A stretch of 64,000 bases of DNA, taken from the NCBI RefSeq assembly GCF_932526225.1, contig NC_064042.1, positions 2,649,001-2,713,000 on the forward strand, in the 5' to 3' direction. Every line of letters starts with the position of its first letter. Position 1 is the first letter of the stretch. The notes beneath the pieces are model-generated. The model ran no database searches, had not been told where the DNA came from, and was given only the letters and a program-made list of their open reading frames with translations. The DNA comes from Nematostella vectensis. Lineage: Eukaryota > Cnidaria > Anthozoa > Actiniaria > Edwardsiidae. Positions 12,600-24,132 of this stretch are shown here, piece by piece. The translations under genes were made by a program, and so were the position numbers.

Positions 12600-13835
12600 C
12601 AATCACTTTCTGATCGGGTTGAGCCGGAACTTTCGGGAAACTGATCTTGTTTTTGCTGCTTTTCTCTCGCGTCTCTTCGAGAAACTTGCTATTCGTTCTC
12701 CGCCATCTTATTAAACAGCGAGAAAGAAGTTCTTGAAAAACTGTAATAAATCAAACTCACTTGTTCACTTGATAGGGTTCATTTTTATCATTTACCACAG
12801 GTAGCCCATGCTCATAAACGCTCTGACAACCAGCAGAATCCTGTGCGAGCTGCGTAATATTGTGTGTGATTTTTATTTATCTATTTTTTTTCCCAAGAAA
12901 GAAAACACAAGAATTTATTTAACAAATGCTAGTAATTTTAGGACAGTATGTACTTCAAGTCGTTTTGTGGCAAGAGATCATGGTCTCTTGTTTGTGGCCA
13001 AACCTTATTCTTTGACACTTATTACTTTTTACGATTGATTTTAAGAATCGCCGAAATTTGCGGATGTGCATTCTATAGCATTCATTTAAACGTGAAACTG
13101 GAAGGAACCGAAAATTGTACTTTATTCGTAAATGATTCGAACGTATAAAAAGTTGGTCATTTTCTATTAACCCGATCGTTTTCCATATCATACCATCAGC
13201 AAATCATCATTTCATGGGTGTGTGTGCACATCTAGTCTACAACTAGCCCCCAGGCATAGACAAATACATCTCACGAGCAAAACACCTCACGAGAGAGCCG
13301 CAGACATATTAGTTGCATAAATTAAATCTTGAGTAAAAAATAAAAACCCGCGCGCGTTCTTGGCCCACAGGGGGCCCACGCTCTACGCACTTGGTCCACA
13401 GGGTGGCCACGCTCTACGCCCTTGGTCCAAGATGTTTATTTACACAAGAAAGTGAAAGATTTAACTATTGAGTTACGCCCTGGAAGTTTCGAGTAGATAG
13501 TAGGTAGTAGCGTTCAAGGTCCAGCAAGCTCGAAACCAAAATGACCTTTTTAAATTCACCTATATGGGTAAGGGCAGGGGAAAAAAATCACAAGATGACA
13601 CTTGAACAAGATAATTTTACTCAATTACTTAAAAACATATTTTGACAATCATAAGTTTGTATTTCTACTTCTTTAAATTTAATCACCTATGCATGCAGCG
13701 ACGCATCAAGTGCTTTTGCTGCCAGGGAAATGAATAAGCCTTTAACCGGGAAATATTAGCTTTTTAGGAGGAAGGATTGCATTATATTTCTGAAAGGGAC
13801 AAGAGTCGGAGGCTTGCGTGAGAACTTGGTTAATA
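12600..13835. other. Intergenic, no gene seen
   Basis: AT-rich spacer between the zinc-finger relic and the SOCS-like gene. A small tandem repeat of roughly 30 bp containing CCACGCTCTACGC occurs about two and a half times at 13360-13433. Otherwise I see only short non-conserved open frames. Confidence 0.4.
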
Positions 13836-14765
13836 ATGGCGTATAATTTGGTCAGCTTTGATGACATTCTTCACGTCACCCACTCAGATGATGAAGATCC
13901 TCATTCAAAGACAGCTCAAGGCAGCGGCAAAGAGGACCTGAATTCCGTGGATTCGGATGGCGACTATGATGAATCGTCGGATTTTGTACCCGTGGAGGAG
14001 ATCATCAAATACTATGCAAAAAAGAAAAGTAATTCCAGTGCTACCTCAGATGGGCTGCGATTTCAGGAAGAGAAAGACGAGCTCTATGAAGATTGGAAAA
14101 TTCAAAAGGCGGAAAACTATTATGACAATCCAGAAGAATGTATCGAGGATTACGAAAATATCAAACAGGACTATACATTAGATAAAAACAATAAGTGCAC
14201 GCCGGGAATTTCCTTAGCCAAGTCAAAATCCCTGGAGTCAAATCGCCCAGATAGTCATGGAATAAGCAAAGAAGAGAAATCTAAGTCGCTTGATTCCCAA
14301 ACACGGGATCTATCGAGGGGGTTCATGAACTTATCGGAGCAGGGGTGGTTTTGGGGCGCAATGCGTTACGAAGACGCCGAGCAGGTTCTCGCGGGACGAC
14401 CCGATGGAAGCTTCCTCGTGCGGGACAGTACGAACTCGTTCGACCTTTTGGTGGTCAGCGTGCGTTCGCAGTCTACCACGATCCACGTCCGAGTCATGTA
14501 TACAAACGGGTGCTTCCATTTGAGCCACGGAGACCAGGGCTACGAGTCAGTCGTGGAGTTGATAGAAAGTGTGATGGAGGTGTCGAGGCATGGGGTGTAC
14601 CGCCATACGGCGTTTGGAGGGAGAAAGCCTGTTCGTCTACTGACACCTATGTTAACGGACCAAGTGCGACATCCGCCGATAAGAGATCGCAGTGGAGAAG
14701 TGGTCGGCAGGAGGCTTTATGCGGATGATGATGAAGGGATCTGGGCAGACCCACGGAATCTCTGA
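13836..14765 (+). CDS. SOCS-type SH2 protein, single exon, 309 aa, no visible SOCS box
   Basis: The ATG at 13836 is the first in the open frame; a GTG 18 bases upstream is not a plausible start. Residues 1-165 are acidic and probably disordered, with several Tyr in acidic context (ELYEDW, ENYYDN, EDYENI). An SH2 domain spans about 171-270. It begins GWFWGAMRYEDAE, carries the phosphotyrosine-binding GSFLVRDS with Arg196, and ends near KPVRLLTP. The W-W/G pattern and this spacing are typical of SOCS6/7 and SOCS4/5. In those proteins a C-terminal SOCS box recruits elongin B/C and cullin-5. Here only a 37-residue tail follows, with no BC-box-like leucine motif. The last 16 or so codons are the parent of the downstream tandem array. 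A SOCS box in a further exon is possible, but I see no donor or candidate exon. Confidence 0.8.
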   Translation: MAYNLVSFDDILHVTHSDDEDPHSKTAQGSGKEDLNSVDSDGDYDESSDFVPVEEIIKYYAKKKSNSSATSDGLRFQEEKDELYEDWKIQKAENYYDNPEECIEDYENIKQDYTLDKNNKCTPGISLAKSKSLESNRPDSHGISKEEKSKSLDSQTRDLSRGFMNLSEQGWFWGAMRYEDAEQVLAGRPDGSFLVRDSTNSFDLLVVSVRSQSTTIHVRVMYTNGCFHLSHGDQGYESVVELIESVMEVSRHGVYRHTAFGGRKPVRLLTPMLTDQVRHPPIRDRSGEVVGRRLYADDDEGIWADPRNL

Positions 14766-16120
14766 CCTTAATCAATCAGCACTCTTATACGGGGGGGTAG
14801 GAAAATGCATAAGAGGGTTGTATGCGGATGGTGATGAGGATATCTAATGGACAGATCCACGGAATCTCTGATATAAATCAGTCAGCACTCTTGTGGAGGG
14901 AGGGGGGTAGGAAAATGCAGTAGAGGGTTGTATGCGGATGGTGATGAGGAGATCTGATGGACAGATCCACGGAATCTCTGATATAAATCAGTCAGCACTC
15001 TTGTGGAGGGAGGGGGGTAGGAAAATGCAGTAGAGGGTTGTATGCGGATGGTGATGAGGAGATCTGATGGACAGATCCACGGAATCTCTGATATAAATAA
15101 GTCAGCACTCTTGTGGAGGGAGGGGGGTAGGAAAATGCAGTAGAGGGTTGTATGCGGATGGTGATGAGGAGATCTGATGGACAGATCCACGGAATCTCTG
15201 ATATAAATCAGTCAGCACTCTCGTGGAGGGAGGGGGGGTAGGAAAATGCAGTAGAGGGTTGTATGCGGATGGTGATGAGGAGATCTGATGGACAGATCCA
15301 CGGAATCTCTGATATAAATCAGTCAGCACTCTCGTGGAGGGAGGGGGGGGGGTAGGAAAATGCAGTAGAGGGTTGTATGCGGATGGTGATGAGGAGATCT
15401 GATGGACAGATCCACGGAATCTCTGATATAAATCAGTCAGCACTCTCGTGGAGGGAGGGGGGGTAGGAAAATGCAGTAGAGGGTTGTATGCGGATGGTGA
15501 TGAGGAGATCTGATGGACAGATCCACGGAATCTCTGATATAAATCAGTCAGCACTCTTGTGGAGGGAGGGGGGTAGGAAAATGCAGTAGAGGGTTGTATG
15601 CGGATGGTGATGAGGAGATCTGATGGACAGATCCACGGAATCTCTGATATAAATCAGTCAGCACTCTTGTGGAGGGAGGGGGGTAGGAAAATGCAGTAGA
15701 GGGTTGTATGCGGATGGTGATGAGGAGATCTGATGGACAGATCCACGGAATCTCTGATATAAATCAGTCAGCACTCTTGTGGAGGGAGGGGGGTAGGAAA
15801 ATGCAGTAGAGGGTTGTATGCGGATGGTGATGAGGATATCTAATGGACAGATCCACGGAATCTCTGATATAAATCAGTCAGCACTCTCGTGGAGGGAGGG
15901 GGGGTAGGAAAATGCAGTAGAGGGTTGTATGCGGATGGTGATGAGGATATCTAATGGACAGATCCACGGAATCTCTGATATAAATCAGTCAGCACTCTCG
16001 TGGAGGGAGGGGGGTAGGAAAATGCAGTGGTGGTGGTGGTGGCGGTGATAGGGAAGCGCAGTGGAGTGTTGGTCGGGGGGCGGGTGTATGCGGATAATGA
16101 TAATGTGAATATGGGGGAGG
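14713..16120 (+). repeat. Tandem array of ~110-bp units copied from the SOCS-like 3' end
   Basis: TATGCGGATGGTGATGAGG recurs at about 14821, 14931, 15041, 15151, 15262, 15375, 15487, 15597, 15707, 15817 and 15928. A diverged copy follows near 16086. Each unit then has a copy of the CDS end (GATCCACGGAATCTCTGA), ATAAATCAGTCAGCACTC, a G-run and AGGAAAATGCAG. The first, most diverged unit is the coding end itself (14713-14765). Long - strand open frames across the array are by-products of the unit length. Confidence 0.95.
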
Positions 16121-16494
16121 TATGCGTATGATGAGGATCTATGGAGTATCTGATATAAACTAATCAACACGGGGGGGGGGGGGGGGAGTGGAGGGAAGGA
16201 GCACAGTAGAGGAGTTGGAATTCAACTGAGGTAATTCTTGTGAGGGGAAGGATGAGGGGGGTGGGATACAGCCAGTGTTTGCAGATAAGAAGAAAAGGAA
16301 AGTAGGGGTTAAAAGGAAAAAATACTTTCAGAAGTTTAAAAAAGTTTGAAAAGGGTATTATTTCTAATATATATAAAATTTGTTTCATTTATGACATTTA
16401 CAGAGTTTCAGTAATCAAGATATAGCACTTGTTGCCAATAACTCATCTACCAGTAAAATGTTACCATTATACAGTTCCATCAACTCCTGTTGAT
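16121..16494. other. Short spacer between convergent genes
   Basis: Contains a G-run at 16171-16187 and purine-rich sequence. It separates the SOCS-like array from the 3' end of VPS26C. No gene is seen. Confidence 0.4.
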
Positions 16495-19400
16495 CTAATA
16501 ACGTACAATCTTGATTGGGAAGTTTTCAGTGATCAGGTTGTCATCGCTGAGAACTATGACAATGTTGACTTCAAATTCTAAAGAAATTAATACAAATTAC
16601 CAAGTAAGTGCCAGACCAAGTCCACTTAGGGAACACTCTTGTAAGTTGACAAATCTACTTACAGGAGCATTGAATCCAAACTTTGACTGATTTTAGATAT
16701 TTAGGGAGGGGTGGATCCCACCCCCCACCCCCAAAAAAGGAAAAAGTTGACTGTGTTACCACCTCCACATCATAACTCACCAACTTTAAAGTTCGGCGTG
16801 GCCAGTGTTGGACAAGTAAAGAGACGAGGAAAAATCATGTAGAGTGGTATAATTAGACCCCGGCAGACGTCACCCTCTGCAATCTGTTCGGAAAGAGAAA
16901 TGTTATTATGAACACACTCATACTAAGAAACACAGTTAATTGTTTGGAGTTGGGGGGGTACAGATTAGCATGTGAATTTTAGATAAGACTCTTGCAAAGA
17001 AGGGGGGTCCAACCCTAATCAGCGTTGATTCTAGGGTCTATTATTGTAAGGTCTATTAGGCCTGCTAACCCTATTCAGCCTGGGGGGGGAGGGGGGCTGT
17101 TTATGCCCCCCTCCGGGAAAATTGCTATAACTTCTGAACCATAGCAGCTACCATGCTTACCATGGCAACCGTTTGTTCACACAAGTTCCCCAAAACTAAA
17201 AAGTAGTTAGTGAATGTTTCCTATTTTGGTCCTGTTTATCAGTCAAGGTTAGTAAGTTGTTTATGATGGCTTTTTAAAATAACAATGACAAGAAAACAAA
17301 TCAACTTTCGTGCGAATATCGATTAGTTTATCAATAAATTTCAAAAAATCGGGAAAACAAGAAACACTCGCGCGCTGCCAAATCAAAAATGTAAATGAGT
17401 GAAAAGATAAGAGACAGACAACATTCCAAATAGACCTATAGGAGTAAAAAGATAGAAATATGTTGTTTTTAGTAGCACTTCAGATGTAAAAAAAAGAATG
17501 GTCATCAGAGCACTGTTCATTGTTGATTTTGACTCTGTATCACGCCTGATTTAGTAATTGAACGACTTTTCGGACTATTTTCTTCCTATTTGCACCTTTT
17601 GGAAGCAACAGGTTTTATTATAGGTGATGTTGATCCAAACAATAACAAAGAAAGCTCAGATGTCAGTCTTCACGGCATGAATGGACTGTTCAGTTCAAAA
17701 ACTCCACGGTATGTAGAGAACAAACTTCTGAAAAAAAGTTAAAAGGCCAATCGCTTTGTGCTCCTTTATGGTTTGATGGAAATCTTGCATTTACAAATAA
17801 CATGTAGTACTTATCTTGAAGAGCCTTTGTGGGTCTCTACACCCCTTGTTATTTATCTATTTGTTTGTTTGTCCAGCGGCGTAGCCAGGATTTTTAACAG
17901 GAGGGGGCCCAAAAGGTCCTTTCAAGACATTTTCTCCTGTATTTTAGATAATGTCTCATGCATTTACTGTATTTTTGGCTGCTAAACGGGGGGGCCCAGG
18001 GCCACCCCCTGGCTACGCCCCTATTGTCCGATATAAATAAACTTTGTATTTTTTGGCTATAGGTGGCACTCACCTGCTTGTCATAAGTTATTGTTTTTCT
18101 TCTCAAAATTTTCCTTTTAAATCTCTTCAGGATAATAAAACCCCAACTCATTCCAAGTGCTCGTCCTCTCACATTATCAACTTTAAGACCTGTTTGTTCC
18201 TTGTTTTTTTTTTTATGGCTTTGGTTTTTTGGTCGATTTTGTTTGAGCAAAATTCGTGCAACCGAACAAAACAACACAAAAAAGCTCGCAAAATTTCCCG
18301 CTCTGAATACAAAAAAAGGCCACCCACCAACCAACCATTTCTGTCTCTTCTGGGTGGTAGAATTTGCTACTGAAATGTTCGCTTTAGCTCATTTTGCAGT
18401 TTGAAGGTGGAAAAAAATGCAAAAAAACATAAGACATTTTGAACATATTTTCGAAGACAATATGGAATTCCGTGATGCCCTCATAGCAGGCAATATGGGA
18501 ATGTCACGACTATCAATTAGCCAATCGCATCTCGTGTACCATCGTAGCCATATAATAATATGCATCTATTATTACTAGGAGCAGTAATACATGCATGCAA
18601 ATACTTTTTTTCTGTAATAATTCCAGATTTTTTTTTCATAAGAATCCAAGATGGCGGATCCAAGATGGTGGCCCAAGATGGCGGAAATTCTTACAAAAAA
18701 ATTGATTATAAACGTTTTTATTACCTTCAATGTAAAGCTGTAAAAACGTTGATTCTGATATATCCGAACGATGCAAAATGATTTAAACCTGATATCTGAT
18801 AATTTAGACAAAATTTGAAAGAATAGCTAAAAATCGTATTTATGACGTCACTGTGACGTCATAATTGATTCGGCCACACCCAAAATAGGGCGTGGTGATT
18901 CTTAGCATGCTGGTGATCATTGTCTGTAAGTTTGATGGTTATAGCCTAAGCGGTTCAAGTAATACAGAGGAAGGGCCTTTTAGCCCCCCCCCCCCCCCCC
19001 CCCCGTCACAGACAGCTAAAAAAATCCCAGTCTGATAGGGTTAATATGGACCAAACAGGGCCGTAGTTGCTATAGGGGCCAGGGAAGAGAAGAGGAGGGG
19101 ATAATGACCAGAAGGGTCATATCTCTGCCCTGCCGAAACAAACTGAGGTAGCCATACACTTACTTGGATATTCTGTATTTCTGTTGCTGTAAGACAGATG
19201 AATGTAAGCTACATGTGTAAGAATTTTATTAAGGCAAATAAAACTCTGCTAATTAAGTTTAATGAGTACAAACCATCTTTGGAGTACCCTTCAGCACAGC
19301 CTAAAAATGAAAAAAAAAGGGGGGAAATGTTTGTACAAATAATATTTTTGATAGAATACAGGTGTAGCAAGCATTTTCATTGGCTTTGACAGAAAGTTCA

Positions 19401-22400
19401 GAAAACAAACATTATAAATGGGACAAGCTGGAGAAACAAGGGGAAAAAGGTTGGAAACATAATTTATGGAAAATCATACTACACAGGTCATTAATGCGAA
19501 GTGAGTACTTTAAACAAACTTTTAAAATATGTTGAAAATTATTGCCTTATCTTCTTAACTCATTTATACTTACCACACGTCTCTACTCGCACCAGCTGTA
19601 GCTCTATGGATCTAATGGGTGTGTCTGACTCAATCACAGTTAACTGAAAGATAGCAAATAAAACCTGACCTTGTATCATAACAAACTGAGCTAATGTGGA
19701 TTGACTCAAAACCATAATGAATAGTTTTTGTGATTATACATTAAATTCTAATTTCCATCTAAAAAAATAAGTACTAACAGTTGCCCTGTAGATATCCTAT
19801 GTTTACAGACATGGACATCCCAAAGTCTAAACTGAGGAATTGGGATAATCTATTAGAAACCCCTCTACCTAGTAGGTTAGGCCCATTTCTATATTTCTAT
19901 ATCAGCAAATTTTGGGTAAAAGGCTTGAGAATCAGCAGTCTGCTCTAAATATTGCATGGGTTATGGATGTTAACACATTGACCCCTCAACCGGCCTGTAC
20001 CGGCTTTGAGAAGTACCCACAACCCAAAAAATTCATAAATGCAAAATAAACACAACAAAAATGAAGATACTCAGGCATCAGTCTAAGGGATAAATGTTCT
20101 TGAAGATATGCATCCAACCAAGGTGTTGGCAACTACTCTTAAGCCAAATAATAGCAAAGGTTCTTTAACAAATTTCAAAACAAACAAGGAAAGAAAAACA
20201 GAATCACTCCTCTCAATAAAACGCTCAAAATACCACACAAGGGAGAGAGATCAGCAAACACAGCTCAAGACACAAATAGATACCTTTATTCTGATCCTCC
20301 AGGTTCATTTCCATGGCCTCAAAACACTCCTTGAAGGCTTGTAAAACCACGAAAGATGCCTTTACGGATTGCAAAGCATTCTGGGAGATCCAGGGGGGGG
20401 ATAACACGAGGGGAGGGCCGGTCAACACTCCTCTCCCCAAAGTCAGATGGTTTTTTATGCGTCTTTTCATCCCGAAGCCAAACAAATCAATTCCAGCTCA
20501 TACAGACCCAGAATAGCAGTGTAAACAATTTTGGAATCAATTTGGTTTCAGAAAAGACAGCATTTAGGAGAGCTTGGGTGATTCATTAGAAAATTATTTT
20601 CTCATCCAGGCAAAGCCAAACAAGAAAAAATCATCATGAATCCACCTTTGCTTGCAAATATCCATAAGCAAAGCACTTAATTATGCCCCAATAGACTTCA
20701 TGATGTCCTGAGACACTCTCCTAATATGCTCATAGCTGTATTTTTGATGAAAAATACAAGCAACCATCAACTTGTGCTAGCTTCAGCACAACGACGAGGG
20801 ATTAAAAGTGGGGACCGCAAAGCACTGTTGGAAAGCTTGGATACTGCTGACTAGGTGCAGCTGTGTTTGACTTTGACGGGCTGTATAAAACTCGGAATAG
20901 GGGGGGAGGTATCTGTTTTCAGTCTGTTTTTTGTAAATTCAGCTCAAAAATAGCCAGGAGTCAATGGGTTAAGAGAAAATTGAGCAGATTATGAAAGCAT
21001 GCAGGATCACAGATCCATAAAAAAATTTTCTTCGAGTTGTGTTGAACTGAACAGATCAGCAGACGTGAGGACCAATATTCCCCACAGTATCATTACCTCT
21101 CCTGTAATAGGCTTCAGAATGCTGCATACAGCAGTGTCCAGTTGGCCTTTTACAAGGAACTTTGGAACTTTGGGTTTCTGTGGAGGAAGATAAGATTTTT
21201 TTATGGACAATTGGGGTACAAACAAAATGTAGAGGAGTGAGGATAGCTTAGTGAGGAGTGTTAGATCATGGTACTGTGAATTTGTAACCAAATTCTGACA
21301 TAAGAGAAACCCTGTACTGTGTTTCCAGTGCAATCACAGGGGGTGCTCAGTGTGTTCACCCCCCCCCCCCCTCCATTGGCCACCCATAAACAGGATCATT
21401 TCTCATTGAAGGATCATGAAATACTGCCCTTCTCCATACGATACCTATGATTATAAAACAACTGATTGGTCATGTGTTATTAGAGGATGCCCCACCCCCC
21501 CCCCCCCCCCCCAAGTGCCAGCATGCACATGCTCTCCCTTAAATCTAGATCGCTTTTCGTGCATTCTTTTTTGTTCATGACCCGCTGCGACGTCATCTGT
21601 GCATCTATTGGAGGACAGAAGCACACAAAAAAGAGATCTTTTTGTTGACTGCGCACCCCCCCTCTCCCTTCAGCCAATCCTGAGTATGCACCTGTACTTT
21701 TCTAGGGTGAGCACTTATTGCTAGTGAGCAACAACAGATCAGTTCTAATTTGACTAAATTTGACTACTAGTTTGCAAAACATTAAAATTAGACATTACAC
21801 AGAGTTACAAGGTATTTTCAAATATTTCATTTGAAGCTTAAGATATTGCTAATTCTGTATCATCACCAACTCTTCTCAATACTTAAGCCAAAGAAAACTT
21901 GCTCAAGTCATTAGTTTATTCAAACAGAATCACTAAAGCAAAAAATTAGAATATTCTCTGAAAAATAATCCAGAGGAAAAGAGGCAATATACTTACATCT
22001 TTTATGTTTTCTAGCGATTCAGGAGTTATAGTAAATAAGACGGGTTTATTATCAGGTTTTCCTTGGCTCTGTAATGAAACAATATCACTGTTATCATGTT
22101 TACAAACAGCTACTGCTACCACACAAAAAGCATGTAATTTAATCATGATATCATCAACTGCACATACTTTATTTTCCACAATAAACTCTGCTTGACACTG
22201 AAGATCCTTGTTCAGTAATGATCTTTTCATTTCACATCTCAAGTAATACTGTATAGAATATAATTACATTGTTATGCAAATCAAGATTTTTTGAAATGGG
22301 GGTATAATTCATCTTGATCTGGAAACCTTCTAAAAACCTTGAATCAGCACAAGGTTGAAAATTATGTTGTACACCTCTGTAAAACAGAGTAACACATTTA

Positions 22401-24132
22401 CTCTGTTTTATAGAGGCATTCAACATTCTTTTTCAACTTTGTGTTGATTCAAAGCTTGTCTACACCACACCTAAGCAGACCATCTAGTTTTTCTACAGCT
22501 GGTCTGCATGCAGTCTTTCTAGTTATACCACTTGTACAAACCTTACCTGAATATTCACAAACACCCCATGGTATGTCTCATATAAAGGCCTTGTTCCTTT
22601 AGGCTTGAGGGGGATCTCAAATGGAATTTCAGTCTTGCCATTAGGTGTGAACATTACAGTCAAGGTCAGACCATTGAAACCAAACATTTGCAGAAATAAA
22701 GTATATAATTAAAAAGTACAATCAAGGTAAGCAAGATGGAGGGGCTGGTAGTGCTAAAGCCCTACCATTTTTTGGCTTGGGTTGATTTTTTTAGGGCTCC
22801 AGATATATACTTGTTTGTATTGGCCAAATCTTTAGCCCTTCCACTTTGACATTGTGTCCATGGTCCCCAGACTCGTCCTACCTAAATTATTGACCTCATG
22901 ACCCACTCTCCTTATTTAACAGCACTGGACCTGGTTTATGGTGAACATGTAAAACTTATTGAGATTTCTTTGAGATTATGGGTTAGAGTACCACATAAAC
23001 CATGTACAAGAAAAATAGAGGTAGGAGAGGGGCAACAAGAAAAACAGGAAGAATTGCCTTGAAGTTTGCTCTATTAAAACTGCTACTAAACTGCTATTAA
23101 AGGGTCGATCAGTTTATGAAAACTATACCAAATCTTCAAGCCCTTAATTGACTGCTACTATGGATATGGCCGGTTCCCATGGATCTCTTGATCCCATGGA
23201 ACCCATCCTGGATTACCACAGATATCTTTTGCATTGATATTTTTTAAGTAGACCTCTTCTTCCCCTCTTCTTCCTAATTAAAGCTAACTCTAATTATTGG
23301 TAAAGGATATAGTTTTCCAGGTTTGAGTATATCAACAGTATAATTGACAAGTTGTATTGGTTTGAGTGAGTTGTAGAATGCTTCCAACACACCTACACTT
23401 TTAGCACTCAGTTGAAGGTTGACAGATCCCTCCATGAAAAGGGTCATGCCATTATGAGACAGTTCTCCTTTACTCTGAACCACAATTACACCTTTTACGA
23501 GATCCTGCAAACAGAAAAGACAAAACAGAAATAAGGAAAGGCTTGATGCAAACAAGGCCTATATCATTGGGATAAATTTGTACAACATTTGCATGATATT
23601 GCCTGGTGTTGGAAAAGAATAAGTGAAAGCAAGTTGGCAAGCTTGCATTCAAAATATGAACATGCATATCAGCAAAACTGGAAGAAGGTTTTCCCAAGCC
23701 ATTGCAAAACAAATGCAAGCTGTGTTACAAAATTGGTTTGGTTTTATCAGACTTAATGCAAATTTTGGACAGAACATTAATGGGGGGTTAAAGGGTTGCA
23801 AGGTTACAAAGGATATCAACTACAAGGAATGACTAAGGCTTCAACTCCAGGCTAATTCCTCTATCTGTGGCATTAATCTTTTGATTACATATTAGGAAAG
23901 AATATGGCAACTATAGAGATGAGTAATCAAAAAAAGAATGGGACTTCCGGAACAAATAACACCGGTAAGTCGCAAAATTCTAACGCCCTACATGCACCAA
24001 TGCATACCCCTAAGAGGGGAATATAAGGTTGTTGTGCTGATAAAGCAAGGTGCTCTACACATAATATGGTCATCTTACCCCATCTTGGAATATTTTGTTC
24101 ACGCGTTTCAGTCGAATATCTAAGCTCGCCAT
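16495..24132 (-). CDS. VPS26C: VPS26C (DSCR3), retriever complex subunit, ten exons, 286 aa
   Basis: Exons on the - strand: 24079-24132, 23311-23504, 22547-22646, 22168-22248, 21997-22068, 21097-21177, 19574-19643, 19164-19186, 16781-16883, 16495-16577. All phases join. Diagnostic peptides are GSVNLQLSAKSVGV, EAFYNSLKPIQLVNYTVD, GKTEIPFEIPLKPKG, YETYHGVFVNIQ, FTITPESLENIKD, RSIELQLVRVETC, EGDVCRGL and ITENFPIKI. The family is an arrestin-fold subunit of retriever (with VPS35L and VPS29), which recycles cargo from endosomes. Length is close to the vertebrate protein (about 297 aa). The shortfall falls at the microexon, where the C/A junction skips a short loop. The start sits in AAGATGGCG. Intron 2 is U12-type AT-AC. 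Several introns carry transposon relics. Confidence 0.93.
17875..18022. mobile_element. MITE with AGCGGCGTAGCCAGG ends
   Basis: Its ends are AGCGGCGTAGCCAGG at 17875-17889 and CCTGGCTACGCCCCT at 18008-18022, inverted. The interior TTTTTAACAGGAGGGGGCCC and TCCTGTATTTTAGATAATGT matches the copy at 34080-34193. It lies in the long intron of VPS26C between exons 8 and 9. Confidence 0.85.
18628..18702. promoter_or_regulatory. Three AAGATGG(C/T)GG sites inside a small inverted repeat
   Basis: AAGATGGCGG occurs at 18648-18657 and 18675-18684, and CAAGATGGTGG at 18661-18671. The cluster is flanked by inverted arms (TTTTTTTTCATAAGAAT and ATTCTTACAAAAAAA). The motif matches the YY1 consensus found at many metazoan gene starts. 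It lies in a VPS26C intron, so it may be a mobile element carrying sites, an internal promoter, or chance. Confidence 0.4.
18841..18864. promoter_or_regulatory. Palindrome with two CRE octamers
   Basis: Two perfect TGACGTCA octamers lie 11 bp apart, arranged as a near-perfect palindrome. This is the consensus for CREB/ATF bZIP proteins. It is intronic in VPS26C, near repeated sequence, and could belong to a mobile element. Confidence 0.45.
18980..19110. repeat. Poly-C tract and CAGGGCCGTAG-containing repeat fragment
   Basis: A run of 20 or more C is followed at about 19053 by CAGGGCCGTAGTTGCTA. That resembles one end of the CAGGGCCGTAGCAG elements at 61265. No second end is clear, so this is probably a fragment. 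Confidence 0.4.
19164..19186 (-). other. VPS26C: 23-nt microexon of VPS26C
   Basis: On the - strand the acceptor TCTTACAG and the donor GTAAGT flank 23 bases. They encode the end of an Ala codon and TEIQNIQ. The peptide is conserved in the family, and the exon joins phase 1 upstream to phase 0 downstream, which makes it convincing despite its size. Confidence 0.85.
19969..20972. mobile_element. ~1-kb element with TTAACNCATTGAC termini
   Basis: The left end TTAACACATTGACCCCTC and the right end GAGTCAATGGGTTAA form an imperfect terminal inverted repeat. The right 360 bp is present again at 1-363. There is no transposase-like frame, so it is non-autonomous or dead. It lies between VPS26C exons 6 and 7. 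Confidence 0.65.
22647..23310 (-). other. VPS26C: U12-type AT-AC intron of VPS26C
   Basis: On the - strand the intron begins ATATCCTTTACC, a perfect U12 5' splice site. Near its 3' end it has ACCTTGACT, close to the U12 branch consensus TCCTTRAC, about 13 bases before a terminal AC (TTCAC). Using these ends joins KPGKL to PNGKTEIPFE in frame, matching the family. No GT or AG in the right place would do so. Confidence 0.92.

Noticed and set aside
14882-15554. Repetitive - strand frames rich in SSPSAYNPLLHF
   Set aside because: They arise from the 110-bp array behind the SOCS-like gene and shift whenever the G-run length changes.
18044-18404. Overlapping 109- and 67-codon frames
   Set aside because: No conserved peptide and they lie in an intron of VPS26C; likely chance frames.
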